Assembly (NCBI RefSeq): GCF_000831645.3
Contig: NZ_CP012559.1
Location: forward strand, 62,001-126,000
DNA from: Companilactobacillus heilongjiangensis
GTDB taxonomy: Bacteria; Bacillota; Bacilli; Lactobacillales; Lactobacillaceae
DNA: 64,000 bases
Direction: 5' to 3'
Position 1 is the first letter of the stretch. Each line of letters starts with the position of its first letter. Made by a program: the position numbers and the translations under genes. Under the pieces are notes generated by a model that saw only the letters and a list, made by a program, of their open reading frames with translations, did not search any database and was not told the DNA's origin. This document shows, in pieces, positions 8,534-17,742 of the stretch.

Positions 8534-9618
8534 CCAAGAGAACTTTAGGTATCTCGCTATATCCAGACCACAGCGATGTGAACGAAGATAAGCGTTACCT
8601 CGTACTTGCTAGTCAGTATGGATTCACCAGAATTTTTATGAGTATGTTGGAAGTTTCAGAAGGTAAAGAAAAAGTTGCTCAAAAATTTACCGATTTGATT
8701 AAATTTGCTAAAGGTCTGGGATTCTCAACTACTTTGGATATTGCTCCCAATATCTTTGATCAATTAGGCATTTCTTATGATGATTTGGACTTCTTCTCTG
8801 AATTAGGTGCTGACGCTATCAGACTTGATCAAGGATTCGATGGTCAAAAAGAAGCCTTACTATCATTCAATCCTCAAGAAATGAATATCGAGTTGAACAT
8901 GAGTAATGATGTGGCTTATCTGGATAATATTTTGAGCTATTCATCTAATCGACCTTTCATCTACGGTTGCCACAACTTCTATCCTCAACGTGGGACTGGT
9001 TTACCACTAGATTTCTTCATCAGAGCCTCGCAGAGATTTAAGAATCAAGGTATCGAAACAGCTGCCTTTATCACTTCGCAAGCTGGAACAATCGGACCTT
9101 GGGATATCAATGATGGCTTGCCAACTTTGGAAATGCACCGTGATTTGCCATTGGATGTTCAAGCTAAACATCTTTTCGCTACCAACTTGATTGACTGCGT
9201 AATTATCGGAAATGCTTATGCCTCGGAAGATGAGTTACGTCGTCTTGGAGAATTGGATCGTTATCAACTAGTCTTCAATGTGGCTTTATCCGAAGGCATT
9301 ACTCAATTGGAGCGTGAAGTTCTGCTTGATAATCAACATGTCAGACGTGGTGATATCACTGATTTAGTTATCCGTTCGACTGAAGTTCGTAAGAAGTATA
9401 AAGCTAACGATAATCCCGTTAATTCCGATACACATACCTTTGTCCGTGGCGATATTGTCATTGGTAACGATGAATTCGGCAAGTATAAGAATGAATTGCA
9501 GGTTGTTTTACAGGACCACAGCGATATCAGAAAAAATCGTGTCGCCCAAATTCCAACAGATGAATTGTTCCTATTAGATTACATCGGACCATGGGACAAA
9601 TTCCGTTTTAGGAGATGA
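8530..9618 (+). CDS. DUF871 family protein, MupG-like 6-phospho-glycosidase
   Basis: 362 aa. DUF871 proteins combine an N-terminal TIM barrel (about 1-240; starts RTLGISLYPDHSD) with a C-terminal cyclophilin-like domain (about 250-360). The characterised Staphylococcus member MupG cleaves MurNAc-6-P-GlcNAc. A PTS-generated phospho-disaccharide is therefore the likely substrate class. ATG 8530 overlaps the previous stop (ATGA), with GGAGAGGGG upstream. Whether this copy acts on a muramyl disaccharide or another phospho-disaccharide made by the EIIC is open; the murQ gene at the window start would fit the first. Confidence 0.75.
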   Translation: MTKRTLGISLYPDHSDVNEDKRYLVLASQYGFTRIFMSMLEVSEGKEKVAQKFTDLIKFAKGLGFSTTLDIAPNIFDQLGISYDDLDFFSELGADAIRLDQGFDGQKEALLSFNPQEMNIELNMSNDVAYLDNILSYSSNRPFIYGCHNFYPQRGTGLPLDFFIRASQRFKNQGIETAAFITSQAGTIGPWDINDGLPTLEMHRDLPLDVQAKHLFATNLIDCVIIGNAYASEDELRRLGELDRYQLVFNVALSEGITQLEREVLLDNQHVRRGDITDLVIRSTEVRKKYKANDNPVNSDTHTFVRGDIVIGNDEFGKYKNELQVVLQDHSDIRKNRVAQIPTDELFLLDYIGPWDKFRFRR

Positions 9619-9622
9619 TCTT

Positions 9623-10735
9623 GTGAATAGTCTCTATATAAAAAACGGTAAGGATATCGATGAACAGCCTTTGGAATTGTTATTGGAAGATGGAAAAATT
9701 ATCGATATGGCACCGCAATTAGATGTCGTCGCTGATGAAGTTATCAATTTGCAAGGACATTCGTACGTTTCTGCAGGTTGGATTGATGACCATGTCCACT
9801 GTTATGAAAAAATGTCGCTTTACTATGATGACCCTGACTTGGTTGGCTGCTGTAACGGCGTTACAACGGTGATTGATGCGGGCTCAACAGGTGCTGACAA
9901 TATCGGTGACTTTTATCATCTGGCACAAGCAAAGAAAACTAACGTCTATGCGATGATTAACATTTCTAAAACGGGAATCTTGGCTCAAGATGAATTAGGC
10001 GATATGGATCGACTTCAATTTGATGATTTACAACAGGCTATCAACGATTATCCGAACTTTATTATTGGCTTGAAAGCTCGTATCAGTAAATCGGTTGTCG
10101 TTGGTAATGGGATTAAGCCACTAATAGTTGCTAAAGAATTTCAAAAGAAATTATCACAACGATTGCCACTAATGGTGCATGTCGGGACTAATCCACCAGA
10201 GTTATCAGAGATTATGGATGTCATGGAATCTGGCGATATTATGACGCATTGCTTCAATGGTAAGGATAATGGCATTCTCAATCCGGATGGTTCAATCAAA
10301 GATTTCGTTCGTGAAGGTCTCGATAAAGGCATTATTTTTGATGTCGGTCACGGAACGGAAAGTTTCAATTTTGAAACAGCTGAGGCGGCATTCAAGAATC
10401 ATATTTATCCGCAGAGTCTCAGTACCGATATTTACCACGGTAATCGTGAACATGGTCCAGTTTATAATCTGGCAACGTGTATCGAAAAGATGTTGTATCT
10501 TGGTTTTGATCTGCCAGAAATTTTGCCAATGATCACGACTGTTCCAGCAGCCAATTATCACTTAACCAATAAAGGAAAATTGGCTATTGGCATGGACGCT
10601 GACGTAACGATTTTCAATATTGAAGATTTTTCCAAAACGTTGGTTGATTCAGATGGCAACACTCGTAAAAGTACCAAGACTGTCGAACCAATCTATAGTA
10701 TTGTCGGCGGCAACGCGTATCTGATTGGAGAATAA
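9623..10735 (+). CDS. Amidohydrolase/deacetylase family metallohydrolase
   Basis: 370 aa, GTG start at 9623 with AGGAG at 9610-9614. It is an amidohydrolase-superfamily TIM barrel: HxH metal site in GWIDDHVHCYE, candidate carboxylated Lys in IIGLKARISKS, metal His in MVHVGTNPPE and THCFNGK, and an Asp in STDIYHGN. Homologues are annotated dihydroorotase-like (EF_0837 type) and neighbour DgaE/DgaF genes in Enterococcus. In this operon a deacylase that frees the amino group before the PLP lyase is the most natural role. Confidence 0.82.
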   Translation: MNSLYIKNGKDIDEQPLELLLEDGKIIDMAPQLDVVADEVINLQGHSYVSAGWIDDHVHCYEKMSLYYDDPDLVGCCNGVTTVIDAGSTGADNIGDFYHLAQAKKTNVYAMINISKTGILAQDELGDMDRLQFDDLQQAINDYPNFIIGLKARISKSVVVGNGIKPLIVAKEFQKKLSQRLPLMVHVGTNPPELSEIMDVMESGDIMTHCFNGKDNGILNPDGSIKDFVREGLDKGIIFDVGHGTESFNFETAEAAFKNHIYPQSLSTDIYHGNREHGPVYNLATCIEKMLYLGFDLPEILPMITTVPAANYHLTNKGKLAIGMDADVTIFNIEDFSKTLVDSDGNTRKSTKTVEPIYSIVGGNAYLIGE

Positions 10736-10736
10736 T

Positions 10737-11834
10737 ATGGATATTTATAAAAAATATAACTTGAAGCACGTCATCAACGCTGATGGAAAAATGACTATCC
10801 TTGGTGTTTCTAAGGTGTCTGATGAAGTGGTTGAAGCTCAAAAACAAGGTGCCCAAAACTTTTTTGAAATGGGTGACCTGCTTATTCAAACGGGTAAATA
10901 TTTAGCCCATTTGGTTAATAGTGAAGATGCTTTAGTAGTTAACTCGGCTTCAGCTGGTATCGCCGAAACGATTGCTGGAATCATTGGACAAGGCAGTCAT
11001 TATCACGTTTATCATCCATATACTGACCGAATTTCTAAACGAGAAGTTATTTTGCCTATGGGACATGACGTTGACTATGGTGCGCCAGTTGATGTCATGC
11101 TTGGTGTTGCTGGTGCCAAAATGGTTCCTGCTGGATACGCCAATATGTGTACACCTGAACATTTGGAAATGCAAATAACTGATCAGACAGCGGCTATTCT
11201 TTATATCAAGAGTCACCACACGGTTCAAAAGAGTATGCTGACGATTCGTGAAGCTATTGAAGTGGCCCACCATCACAATTTGCCACTAGTTTTGGATGCG
11301 GCTGCTGAAGAAGACTTGTTGAAATATCTCAAGCTTGGCGCTGATGTCGTGATTTACAGTGGTGCTAAAGCAATCGAAGGACCAGCTTCTGGAGTAATCA
11401 TCGGTAAAGAAAAATACATTCGTTGGGCTCGCATGCAGGGTGCTGGAATAGGTCGAGCAATGAAAATCGGTAAGGAAAACATTATCGGTTTAACTGCCGC
11501 AATTGCCAAGTATTTGCAGGATGGTTCTGAATCTGGTGAGTCAATGAAAGCTAGATTACAACCGTTTGTTGAGAATTTATCCGAAGTATCTGGCTTGAAA
11601 GTTAGAGTCGTTCAAGATGCGGCTGGTCGGCAAATTTATCGAGCTGAAGTGACTCCGACTGGAGATTTGTCAGCTAAAGAAATTTGTGAACAGTTACGTA
11701 ACGGCGATGTAGCGATTTATGCTCGTGAATATCGTGTTAATGAAGGCATTATCGAGTTTGATATTAGAGCGGTCGATGATGTTGAAATGTATCAAATTGT
11801 ATCCAGTTTAAAGAAAATCGTTGGAGGAAAATAA
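10737..11834 (+). CDS. DgaE-family PLP-dependent ammonia-lyase (SelA-like)
   Basis: 365 aa. ATG 10737 is chosen because GGAG lies at 10727-10730; a start at 10725 would overlap it. The fold is SelA/selenocysteine-synthase-like, with the PLP Lys in YSGAKAIEGPASG and the cofactor Asp in LPLVLDAAAEED. The characterised relative DgaE removes ammonia from D-glucosaminate-6-P to give KDG-6-P. The next gene is a DgaF-like aldolase with a 2-bp gap, so the pathway pairing is strong. The exact substrate (phosphorylated or not) is uncertain, because a KDG-type kinase is also encoded. Confidence 0.83.
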   Translation: MDIYKKYNLKHVINADGKMTILGVSKVSDEVVEAQKQGAQNFFEMGDLLIQTGKYLAHLVNSEDALVVNSASAGIAETIAGIIGQGSHYHVYHPYTDRISKREVILPMGHDVDYGAPVDVMLGVAGAKMVPAGYANMCTPEHLEMQITDQTAAILYIKSHHTVQKSMLTIREAIEVAHHHNLPLVLDAAAEEDLLKYLKLGADVVIYSGAKAIEGPASGVIIGKEKYIRWARMQGAGIGRAMKIGKENIIGLTAAIAKYLQDGSESGESMKARLQPFVENLSEVSGLKVRVVQDAAGRQIYRAEVTPTGDLSAKEICEQLRNGDVAIYAREYRVNEGIIEFDIRAVDDVEMYQIVSSLKKIVGGK

Positions 11835-11836
11835 AG

Positions 11837-12571
11837 ATGAATTTACTACCTAATTATTTAGCAAATGGAATTTGTTTGAACGTACTAGCTAATTCAGTTC
11901 AAAACGCCAAAGATTGTTATGAAGCCGCTGAAGGTCACGTGGTACTCGGAGTTTTGACGAAAAATTACCCAAGTGATGAAGCCGCAATTGCTGACATGAA
12001 ATTGTATCAAGCAGAAATTGACAACGCCGTTTCGGTTGGTTTAGGTGCCGGTGATCCAAAGCAAAGTGGAATGGTAACTCGAGTTTCAAAAGAAATTCAA
12101 CCACAACACGTCAACCAAGTTTTCACAGGTGTGGGCGCTACTAGAGAAGCCTTGGGTCAAAATGAAACAATCATTAATGGGCTAGTTTCACCAACTGGTA
12201 AAGTAGGGCTCGTCAACCTTGCCACTGGTCCTTTGAGTAGCCAAGCTGCTCCAACTGAAGTACCAATTGAAACTGCCATTGCTTTGTTAAAAGATATGGG
12301 TGGTTCATCAATCAAGTTTTTCCCAATGAAAGGTTTAGCACACGTTGAAGAATTCAAAGAAGTAGCTCGTGCCTGTGCTGCTAACGATTTTGACTTGGAA
12401 CCAACTGGTGGAATCGACTTAGAAAACTTTGAAACAATTGTCAAAATCGCAGTTGATGCCGGCGTTAAACGAATCATTCCACACGTTTACAGTTCAATTA
12501 TCGATAAAGAAACTGGCGATACTAGACCAGAAGATGTCGCTAAATTATACGAGATTATCAAGAAGTTTTAG
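11837..12571 (+). CDS. DgaF-family KDPG/KDG-phosphate aldolase
   Basis: 244 aa; ATG 11837 with GGAGG at 11823-11827. Class I aldolase TIM barrel with the Schiff-base Lys in GGSSIKFFPMKG and a phosphate-loop type DLEPTGGIDLENF. It belongs to the EF_0839/DgaF family that splits 2-keto-3-deoxy-6-phosphogluconate into pyruvate and glyceraldehyde-3-P. It follows the DgaE-like gene directly. Confidence 0.85.
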   Translation: MNLLPNYLANGICLNVLANSVQNAKDCYEAAEGHVVLGVLTKNYPSDEAAIADMKLYQAEIDNAVSVGLGAGDPKQSGMVTRVSKEIQPQHVNQVFTGVGATREALGQNETIINGLVSPTGKVGLVNLATGPLSSQAAPTEVPIETAIALLKDMGGSSIKFFPMKGLAHVEEFKEVARACAANDFDLEPTGGIDLENFETIVKIAVDAGVKRIIPHVYSSIIDKETGDTRPEDVAKLYEIIKKF

Positions 12572-12581
12572 AGGTTAGAAT

Positions 12582-13574
12582 ATGAATATTTTAGCTTTTG
12601 GCGAGGTCATGCTGCGTTTCACCGTGGCTGATAGAATGATGCTGGAGCAGAGTGATCAGCTGACAATGTCGACTGTCGGAACTGGTGTGAATCTTTTGAG
12701 TAGTTTGGCACATTTTGGCTATGAAACGTCTATGTTAACGGTATTGCCGGATAATCCTATTGGTAAAAAAGCTGCAGCGGATGTGCGTAAATTAGGCATT
12801 TCTGACAAAAATATTCTTTATCGTGGGAAAAATTTAGGCAGCTTTTTCGTTGAATTAGGGCAGGGAGCCCGTCCGCAACGAGTGACTTATCAAGACCGCC
12901 TGTCGAGTTCTTTTTGCCTGATGAACGCTGATGATTATGACTTTGAAAAAGCATTAATTGGCGTTGATATGGTTCACATTTGTGGGATTGCCTTGAGTTT
13001 GAATCGCCAAACACGTAAAGCTGCTTTACATTTAGCAGAAGTGGCTCATGAACGTCATAAGACCGTTTGTTTCGATTTCAATTATCGGATGAGTCTCAAT
13101 GAGGACAACAATCACGAGACGATGAAGAAACGTTATCAGAAAATTTTGCCATTTGTCGATATAGCTTTTGGCAGTCGCCGAGATTTAACTGATTTATTGG
13201 ATTATCAAGTTGATGATGAAACGAAGCTCTATCAAAAATTCTGTCAGGATTATCAAATTAACTTTTTTGCAGGAAGTAAACGTAATTTCATTGATAATCG
13301 CAAATACTTTGAGGGTTTCTTGTTCCATCATGATAAAATTTATCGTTCTGCCGCTAAAGAATTGAATATTCTCGATCGAATCGGTAGTGGGGATGCCTTT
13401 GCCAGCGGCATTCTGACAGGTTTAATTGAAAAATGGGACTTTGAAGATATTTTGGAGTTTGCGATTGCTAATTCAGTTTTGGCACAAGCTTCAATGAACG
13501 ATTCTCCGATTTTTAGCAAGGCCGATGTATTCCATTATATTGATACTGATGGAAAGAACGATTTAATAAGATAG
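12582..13574 (+). CDS. PfkB-family sugar kinase, probable 2-keto-3-deoxygluconate kinase
   Basis: 330 aa. The N terminus is MNILAFGEVMLRFTVAD, as in KdgK-type kinases, and the catalytic anion-hole motif is DRIGSGDAFASGI (about 263-275, Asp base). It is the last gene of the operon, 10 bp after the aldolase. It would phosphorylate KDG to KDPG and so feed the DgaF-like aldolase. This implies that the DgaE-like step may act on an unphosphorylated acid. Confidence 0.82.
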   Translation: MNILAFGEVMLRFTVADRMMLEQSDQLTMSTVGTGVNLLSSLAHFGYETSMLTVLPDNPIGKKAAADVRKLGISDKNILYRGKNLGSFFVELGQGARPQRVTYQDRLSSSFCLMNADDYDFEKALIGVDMVHICGIALSLNRQTRKAALHLAEVAHERHKTVCFDFNYRMSLNEDNNHETMKKRYQKILPFVDIAFGSRRDLTDLLDYQVDDETKLYQKFCQDYQINFFAGSKRNFIDNRKYFEGFLFHHDKIYRSAAKELNILDRIGSGDAFASGILTGLIEKWDFEDILEFAIANSVLAQASMNDSPIFSKADVFHYIDTDGKNDLIR

Positions 13575-13614
13575 CATTAATGTTTTAATTTTAGTTTCAC
13601 CCTTCATAAATTAA

Positions 13615-13796
13615 AAAAATAAGAGAAGAAGCTGTGACATAACTATTTTCATCTTAAATATTCAGCATAAACGTGCAACAAAACATAGCTTTTTCCGCTT
13701 AAAACAAATAAGACGCGCAATCCAAAATCGGATTACGCGTCTTATTTGCCTTAATGCTCGAAAGCTGACCATGTTTTGTCGCACTCTCTTATTTAG
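13615..13796. repeat. Large nested hairpin, not of the PE family
   Basis: Three nested inverted repeats occupy the gap between two convergent genes. The outer one is AAATAAGAGA (13617-13626) with TCTCTTATTT (13785-13794), the middle GTGCAACAAAACAT (from 13673) with ATGTTTTGTCGCAC (to 13784), and the apex AAATAAGACGCG with CGCGTCTTATTT (13705-13746). The apex can act as a bidirectional terminator. The 47-nt asymmetry on the left side suggests a degenerate small mobile element. No ORF is present. Confidence 0.65.
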
Positions 13797-13798
13797 AT

Positions 13799-14974
13799 TT
13801 AGTTACCCTCAACTCCACCAAGCTTTTCAGCAAAGTCATCTTTAGGTTGATCTGAACCGACCAAGTGTAGATCGGCATGTAAAGCATATAAGAAGTCGAG
13901 AAAGGCTGAGTTAACGCCTAATTCATCGAGCTCTGTTAGTGACATTTGATATCTGATTGAGTTTTCTTGTCCGAGTTCAACTTTTTGGACCCACTTTGGA
14001 TCACGAATTGATTCACGGCCAATGGCAGCGAAATCGATACCTGAATCGACAATCTTTTCAGCGTCAGCGGGTTTCTCGATTGAACCGACTGAAATCAATG
14101 GTAGACGGTCGTTGACGACTTTCTTCACCTTGAGAATAATTGGTTCGTCATCGGATTTATCGTTCAATGAAGTTCGCCAAGCATAACCCATTGATACGTG
14201 TAAGTAGTTGATGGGTTGGTCGGCTAGAACATCGATAAATTTCAACGTGTCATCTAGTCTGATACCAGGTTCTTCAATTTCCTCAGGAGAAATACGGTAA
14301 CCAACGATAAACTTATCATCAGCGTATTTTTCAACGGCGGCGTGAACACTCTTAATAACTTCAAGAGGGAAGCGCATGCGATTTTCAAGGTTGCCACCCC
14401 ATTTGTCAGTACGACGGTTTGAGTGTGGTGAGAAAAATTGTTGCATCAAATATGTGTTGGCGCCATGCAATTCGATACCGTCAAAGCCAGCTTGGATAGC
14501 ACGACGAGTAGCTTGGCCAAAGTCTTCGATAATTTGTTCGATTTCAGGTTCAGTTAATTCACGAGGAGTTTCAGCGTTGGGACGCAATGCAGCGACAGCA
14601 CTAGCAGAAACAGGTTGAACGCCACGTAAGATTTTAGAATTAGACATTCTACCGGCGTGGAAAATTTGTAAAATAGCCTTTGTGCCATTTTGTTTAACGG
14701 TACTAGCCAATTTCTTCAAACCGGGCATGAATTTATCGTCAGCGACTGAAGGTTCACCTTCGAAACCTTTGCCATCGTCAGAAACATTCATTGTGGGGAT
14801 GATGAACATACCAACGCCACCGGTGTGAATATCGAAATAGCGCAATTCGTCTTGCGAGACAGCACCGTTTTCTAGGGCTGCAGCTTCGGTCATTGGTGGA
14901 ATGACAATGCGGTTTTTAATCGTAACGCCGTTTTTAAAAGTGTAGGGCTTTAAAAAGTTATATTTTTCTGTCAT
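13799..14974 (-). CDS. Old yellow enzyme family NADH:flavin oxidoreductase
   Basis: 391 aa FMN-dependent TIM-barrel ene-reductase. KNRIVIPPMTEAAALENGAV is the FMN-binding start, GFDGIELHGANTYLMQQFFS carries the substrate-binding His-x-x-Asn, NRRTDKWGGNLENRMRFPLE is the family signature, and GSIEKPADAEKI with AAIGRESIRDPKW forms the phosphate site. It probably reduces activated C=C bonds of enones or quinones in the cytoplasm. Divergent from the HxlR regulator at 15219, a common arrangement in which the regulator senses the electrophile. Confidence 0.93.
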   Translation of the reverse strand: MTEKYNFLKPYTFKNGVTIKNRIVIPPMTEAAALENGAVSQDELRYFDIHTGGVGMFIIPTMNVSDDGKGFEGEPSVADDKFMPGLKKLASTVKQNGTKAILQIFHAGRMSNSKILRGVQPVSASAVAALRPNAETPRELTEPEIEQIIEDFGQATRRAIQAGFDGIELHGANTYLMQQFFSPHSNRRTDKWGGNLENRMRFPLEVIKSVHAAVEKYADDKFIVGYRISPEEIEEPGIRLDDTLKFIDVLADQPINYLHVSMGYAWRTSLNDKSDDEPIILKVKKVVNDRLPLISVGSIEKPADAEKIVDSGIDFAAIGRESIRDPKWVQKVELGQENSIRYQMSLTELDELGVNSAFLDFLYALHADLHLVGSDQPKDDFAEKLGGVEGN

Positions 14975-15218
14975 AAATCAGGACCTCATTTCCTAAAAGT
15001 ATCAATGGGATTATTGTAAAGAGTTATATGCTAAAATCATAGTACGCACTATTTAGTAACTACGAGAATGTCACTGTCATCCGAAAGCTAGAGCGTCTTC
15101 ATTTGTTGAATATATTAAAATAAGTTAAAGTGTTAAACAGTAAGATAATAGGCTCGTAAAGTTTGTGAATAATCTTAATTTAGAGCATTGATTTTAAAAT
15201 AGATAGAGGCTTTTATAT

Positions 15219-15635
15219 ATGGAAGAAAAAAATTATCATATGAGCATGGATCTGACTCTTTCAGTTATTAACGGAAAGTGGAAATCCATGATTCTATGCC
15301 ACTTAGGTAAGCAACCAATGCGCAATGGTGAACTGCTACGTAAGATTTCTGGAATCAGTCAGAAGGTTTTGACACAACAGTTGAACGAATTGATCGACGA
15401 TAAGATTGTTCAAAGAGTAAGTTATCCTGTTTTGCCACTTTGCGTGCAATATTCGTTGACGGAAGAGGGCAAATCATTGCAAAAAGTTCTGATTGATATG
15501 TCGATTTGGGGCCGAAAACATGCTGCTAAAATGGCTGGTGAAGGTCAGAATATTTCGTTCAAACATACCGATTACGATGGATATATAAATATGGAGACAC
15601 CAAAAAAGGACGTTGATCAGCGAATGGCTGAATAG
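15219..15635 (+). CDS. HxlR-family transcriptional regulator
   Basis: 138 aa. HxlR winged HTH: LTLSVINGKWKSMILCHLG, ISGISQKVLTQQLNELI and wing IVQRVSYPVLPLCVQYSLT. The usual redox Cys near residue 10 is absent (YHMSMDLTL), but Cys residues occur in MILCHLG and PLCVQYS. Divergent from the old yellow enzyme with about 245 bp between the starts; probably regulates that gene. Only a weak ribosome site (GATAGAGG) precedes the ATG. Confidence 0.85.
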   Translation: MEEKNYHMSMDLTLSVINGKWKSMILCHLGKQPMRNGELLRKISGISQKVLTQQLNELIDDKIVQRVSYPVLPLCVQYSLTEEGKSLQKVLIDMSIWGRKHAAKMAGEGQNISFKHTDYDGYINMETPKKDVDQRMAE

Positions 15636-15648
15636 CGTCCTTCTTTTT
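15608..15648. terminator. Terminator overlapping the HxlR gene end
   Basis: GGACG at 15608-15612, inside the coding end, pairs with CGTCC at 15636-15640 over an imperfect inner stem, followed by TTCTTTTTAT. Confidence 0.65.
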
Positions 15649-17425
15649 ATTCAAATGGATCTTGCATCTGTGAAATATAGGCGGCCATACGTTTAGTGTA
15701 AGTAGCGTGTTTGAATAAGTCGTCATTTTCCGTTTGCAATTCAGTTAAGTTGTCCGTTATAACGCCGTCAGCGCCCATGAAAATCATTCGATCCATGGAT
15801 TCTTCATCGTTAGCGGTCCAAGCAAAGACTTTCTTTTGTTGCAGATGGGCATTGTCGATGAATGATTGATTTAGAGTTGTGTACTCCATGGTGAAAGCAT
15901 TGGCATTGGTGAATGGAACGCCGAAAAGATTGAACGGCAAGATATAACTGGTGGTGATTTTTGGAATCAGATTTTTGGTTTCCTCGATATAGTTATAATT
16001 CAAAGAGTGAACCATAGCCTTATTTTTTAAGAGTTGTTTTTGATATTTTTTAGCAAATAGTTTTACAAAATCCTTCTTATTACCAGGAACAGATTTCAGT
16101 TCGACCAACAGTTTTTGATGTAGGCGCGTTGATGTTGCCAAGTAATCGTCAAAACTGGCGATGTGGGTGACTTTACCATTTTCGTGAATCTGTGTTTGGG
16201 TCAATTCATCCAAAGTCATCTGGCTAGGTCGCTTGTTGATGCCGGCCAAACCTTTAAGCGTGTTGTCATGGAAAACGACAAATTGATGATCTTTAGTTTC
16301 TTGAACGTCCATCTCAATATAATCTGGCTTTTCTTTAGCAGTGGCTTCGAGCGATTGAATAGTATTTTGGACACCATTGCCATCGTCAACACCACGGTGA
16401 GAAATTGTTAATGGTGGAGTCAAAAATAAATCATTGAAGTAAAATGAATTGTATCCGATAAATGAGATTGCAAAAACTGTTCCCAAAATACCCCAGAACC
16501 ATTTGTGACTGCGATGTTTTCTTCGAGGATAGAAGTAATGTGTGTGCGTGTGGCTGAGCAGAATCAAGACGGACATGCCAGCAGCGTACAAACTTACAAC
16601 GTAATTTAGCAATCGAATGATAGTCATATTGATGACTGCCATTGGAAAGTCGATAACTTTTAGGAATGAAAGATTGTCGACAATTGCCTGCATACCAACG
16701 AAAAATCCGTTACTAATCATGACAAAAAGGGCAACGATGACAACCAATCCTAAGAAAAGCCCCAAGTAATAAAGCATTTTACCTTGAGTCATGTGCCAAC
16801 TGCGTTTGATAGCATCTTTGATATCTTTATTTTCAAAAATCATCATTGGCAAAACGAAGAGCCAACGTAATCCAATATAAAAAATTACGAGATAAACAGC
16901 AATTAGAAGCAGTCCTAATGGTAAATGTTCTTGAAATAACCAATCAATAATAAATTGGGGAACTTTAACTTTGCTCAAAAGCGTGGAGGACATGCCCAAG
17001 CTGCCGAATGGCGTGATAATTAGGAAATATAGTAGGAAAAATCCGAAAGCTTTGAAGGGAAGACCGAAGAGATTTTTACTGACACTCTTGAGATAATCCC
17101 ACCAACTCAAACTGGCATTGGATTTGATAGCTTGAAAACTGACTAGCATTAACGTGAACTGGGCGAAAACCAGCAACAGTATTATTAATAAAACAAAAAT
17201 CAGCCCGAGAACGACCAACGGCTTGTGAGTAATCAAGTCGATTGCGTTGCTATAAGAAATATAATTAACATTGCCGAGATAGTTGATGCCATTAGCCATG
17301 GCGTTTAATATCGGCACGAAAATAAAATTAATACTTAATTGAATCAAAATAATAATTTGACCGTATTTCCAGAAATATTTCCAGAAATTACGGTTTTGAT
17401 AACGTAATTCACGAAGTGACCCCAT
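15647..17425 (-). CDS. Membrane-anchored glycerophosphodiester phosphodiesterase
   Basis: 592 aa. The N-terminal half (about 1-330) has about seven membrane helices of the GDPD membrane domain. The C-terminal half (about 340-590) is a GDPD barrel: ISHRGVDDGNGVQNTIQSLE (catalytic His, Arg, Glu), DYIEMDVQETKDHQFVVFHD (Glu/Asp metal ligands and second His), then LLVELK and WTANDEESMDRM. It would hydrolyse glycerophosphodiesters, or glycerophosphate polymers outside the membrane, to glycerol-3-P and alcohol. Read towards the HxlR gene. Confidence 0.92.
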   Translation of the reverse strand: MGSLRELRYQNRNFWKYFWKYGQIIILIQLSINFIFVPILNAMANGINYLGNVNYISYSNAIDLITHKPLVVLGLIFVLLIILLLVFAQFTLMLVSFQAIKSNASLSWWDYLKSVSKNLFGLPFKAFGFFLLYFLIITPFGSLGMSSTLLSKVKVPQFIIDWLFQEHLPLGLLLIAVYLVIFYIGLRWLFVLPMMIFENKDIKDAIKRSWHMTQGKMLYYLGLFLGLVVIVALFVMISNGFFVGMQAIVDNLSFLKVIDFPMAVINMTIIRLLNYVVSLYAAGMSVLILLSHTHTHYFYPRRKHRSHKWFWGILGTVFAISFIGYNSFYFNDLFLTPPLTISHRGVDDGNGVQNTIQSLEATAKEKPDYIEMDVQETKDHQFVVFHDNTLKGLAGINKRPSQMTLDELTQTQIHENGKVTHIASFDDYLATSTRLHQKLLVELKSVPGNKKDFVKLFAKKYQKQLLKNKAMVHSLNYNYIEETKNLIPKITTSYILPFNLFGVPFTNANAFTMEYTTLNQSFIDNAHLQQKKVFAWTANDEESMDRMIFMGADGVITDNLTELQTENDDLFKHATYTKRMAAYISQMQDPFE

Positions 17426-17456
17426 ATTTATCCCCCCTATGTTTCTACTATATAAT

Positions 17457-17671
17457 ACATGTGATGCTAGTTAAATATGCCGTCTCCAGAGCTGGAAAAT
17501 ATTCACAAGCTGTGCGGACCGGCCCGAGCCAAAGAGCGGTCTCGAACCACGGCACACAAATATTTCCCAGCTCTTCCGACTAATTAATCGTTATTAATTG
17601 AATGTAAAAGCATTCAAGCAACTTTAGACTATGAAATAATTATAATAGGTTATCAACTAATATCCATGCGT
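17457..17671. mobile_element. MITE-like element carrying a PE
   Basis: The left end ACATGTGATGCTAGTT (17457-17472) and right end ...CCATGCGT (to 17671) match the terminal repeats of the 5.74 kb copy. Flanks ACTATATAA and ACTATATAT are a near-perfect target duplication. A PE lies between CTAGTTAA and TCGTTATTAATTGAATG, exactly where the 5.74 kb copy has none. Confidence 0.75.
17477..17586 (-). repeat. Palindromic element PE, core-deleted copy
   Basis: Reverse orientation. Ends are GCCGTCTCCAGAGCTGG and CAGCTCTTCCGAC, with arms AAATATT...AATATTT. It keeps CGGACCGGCCCGAGCC and AGAGCGGTCTCGAACC, but hairpins 1 and 2 are missing. Confidence 0.8.
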
Positions 17672-17742
17672 ACTATATATTACATAATTATAGAGTTTTA
17701 GGGAGATATAAAATAATTAATTTAAAAGAATCGAGTGATAAT

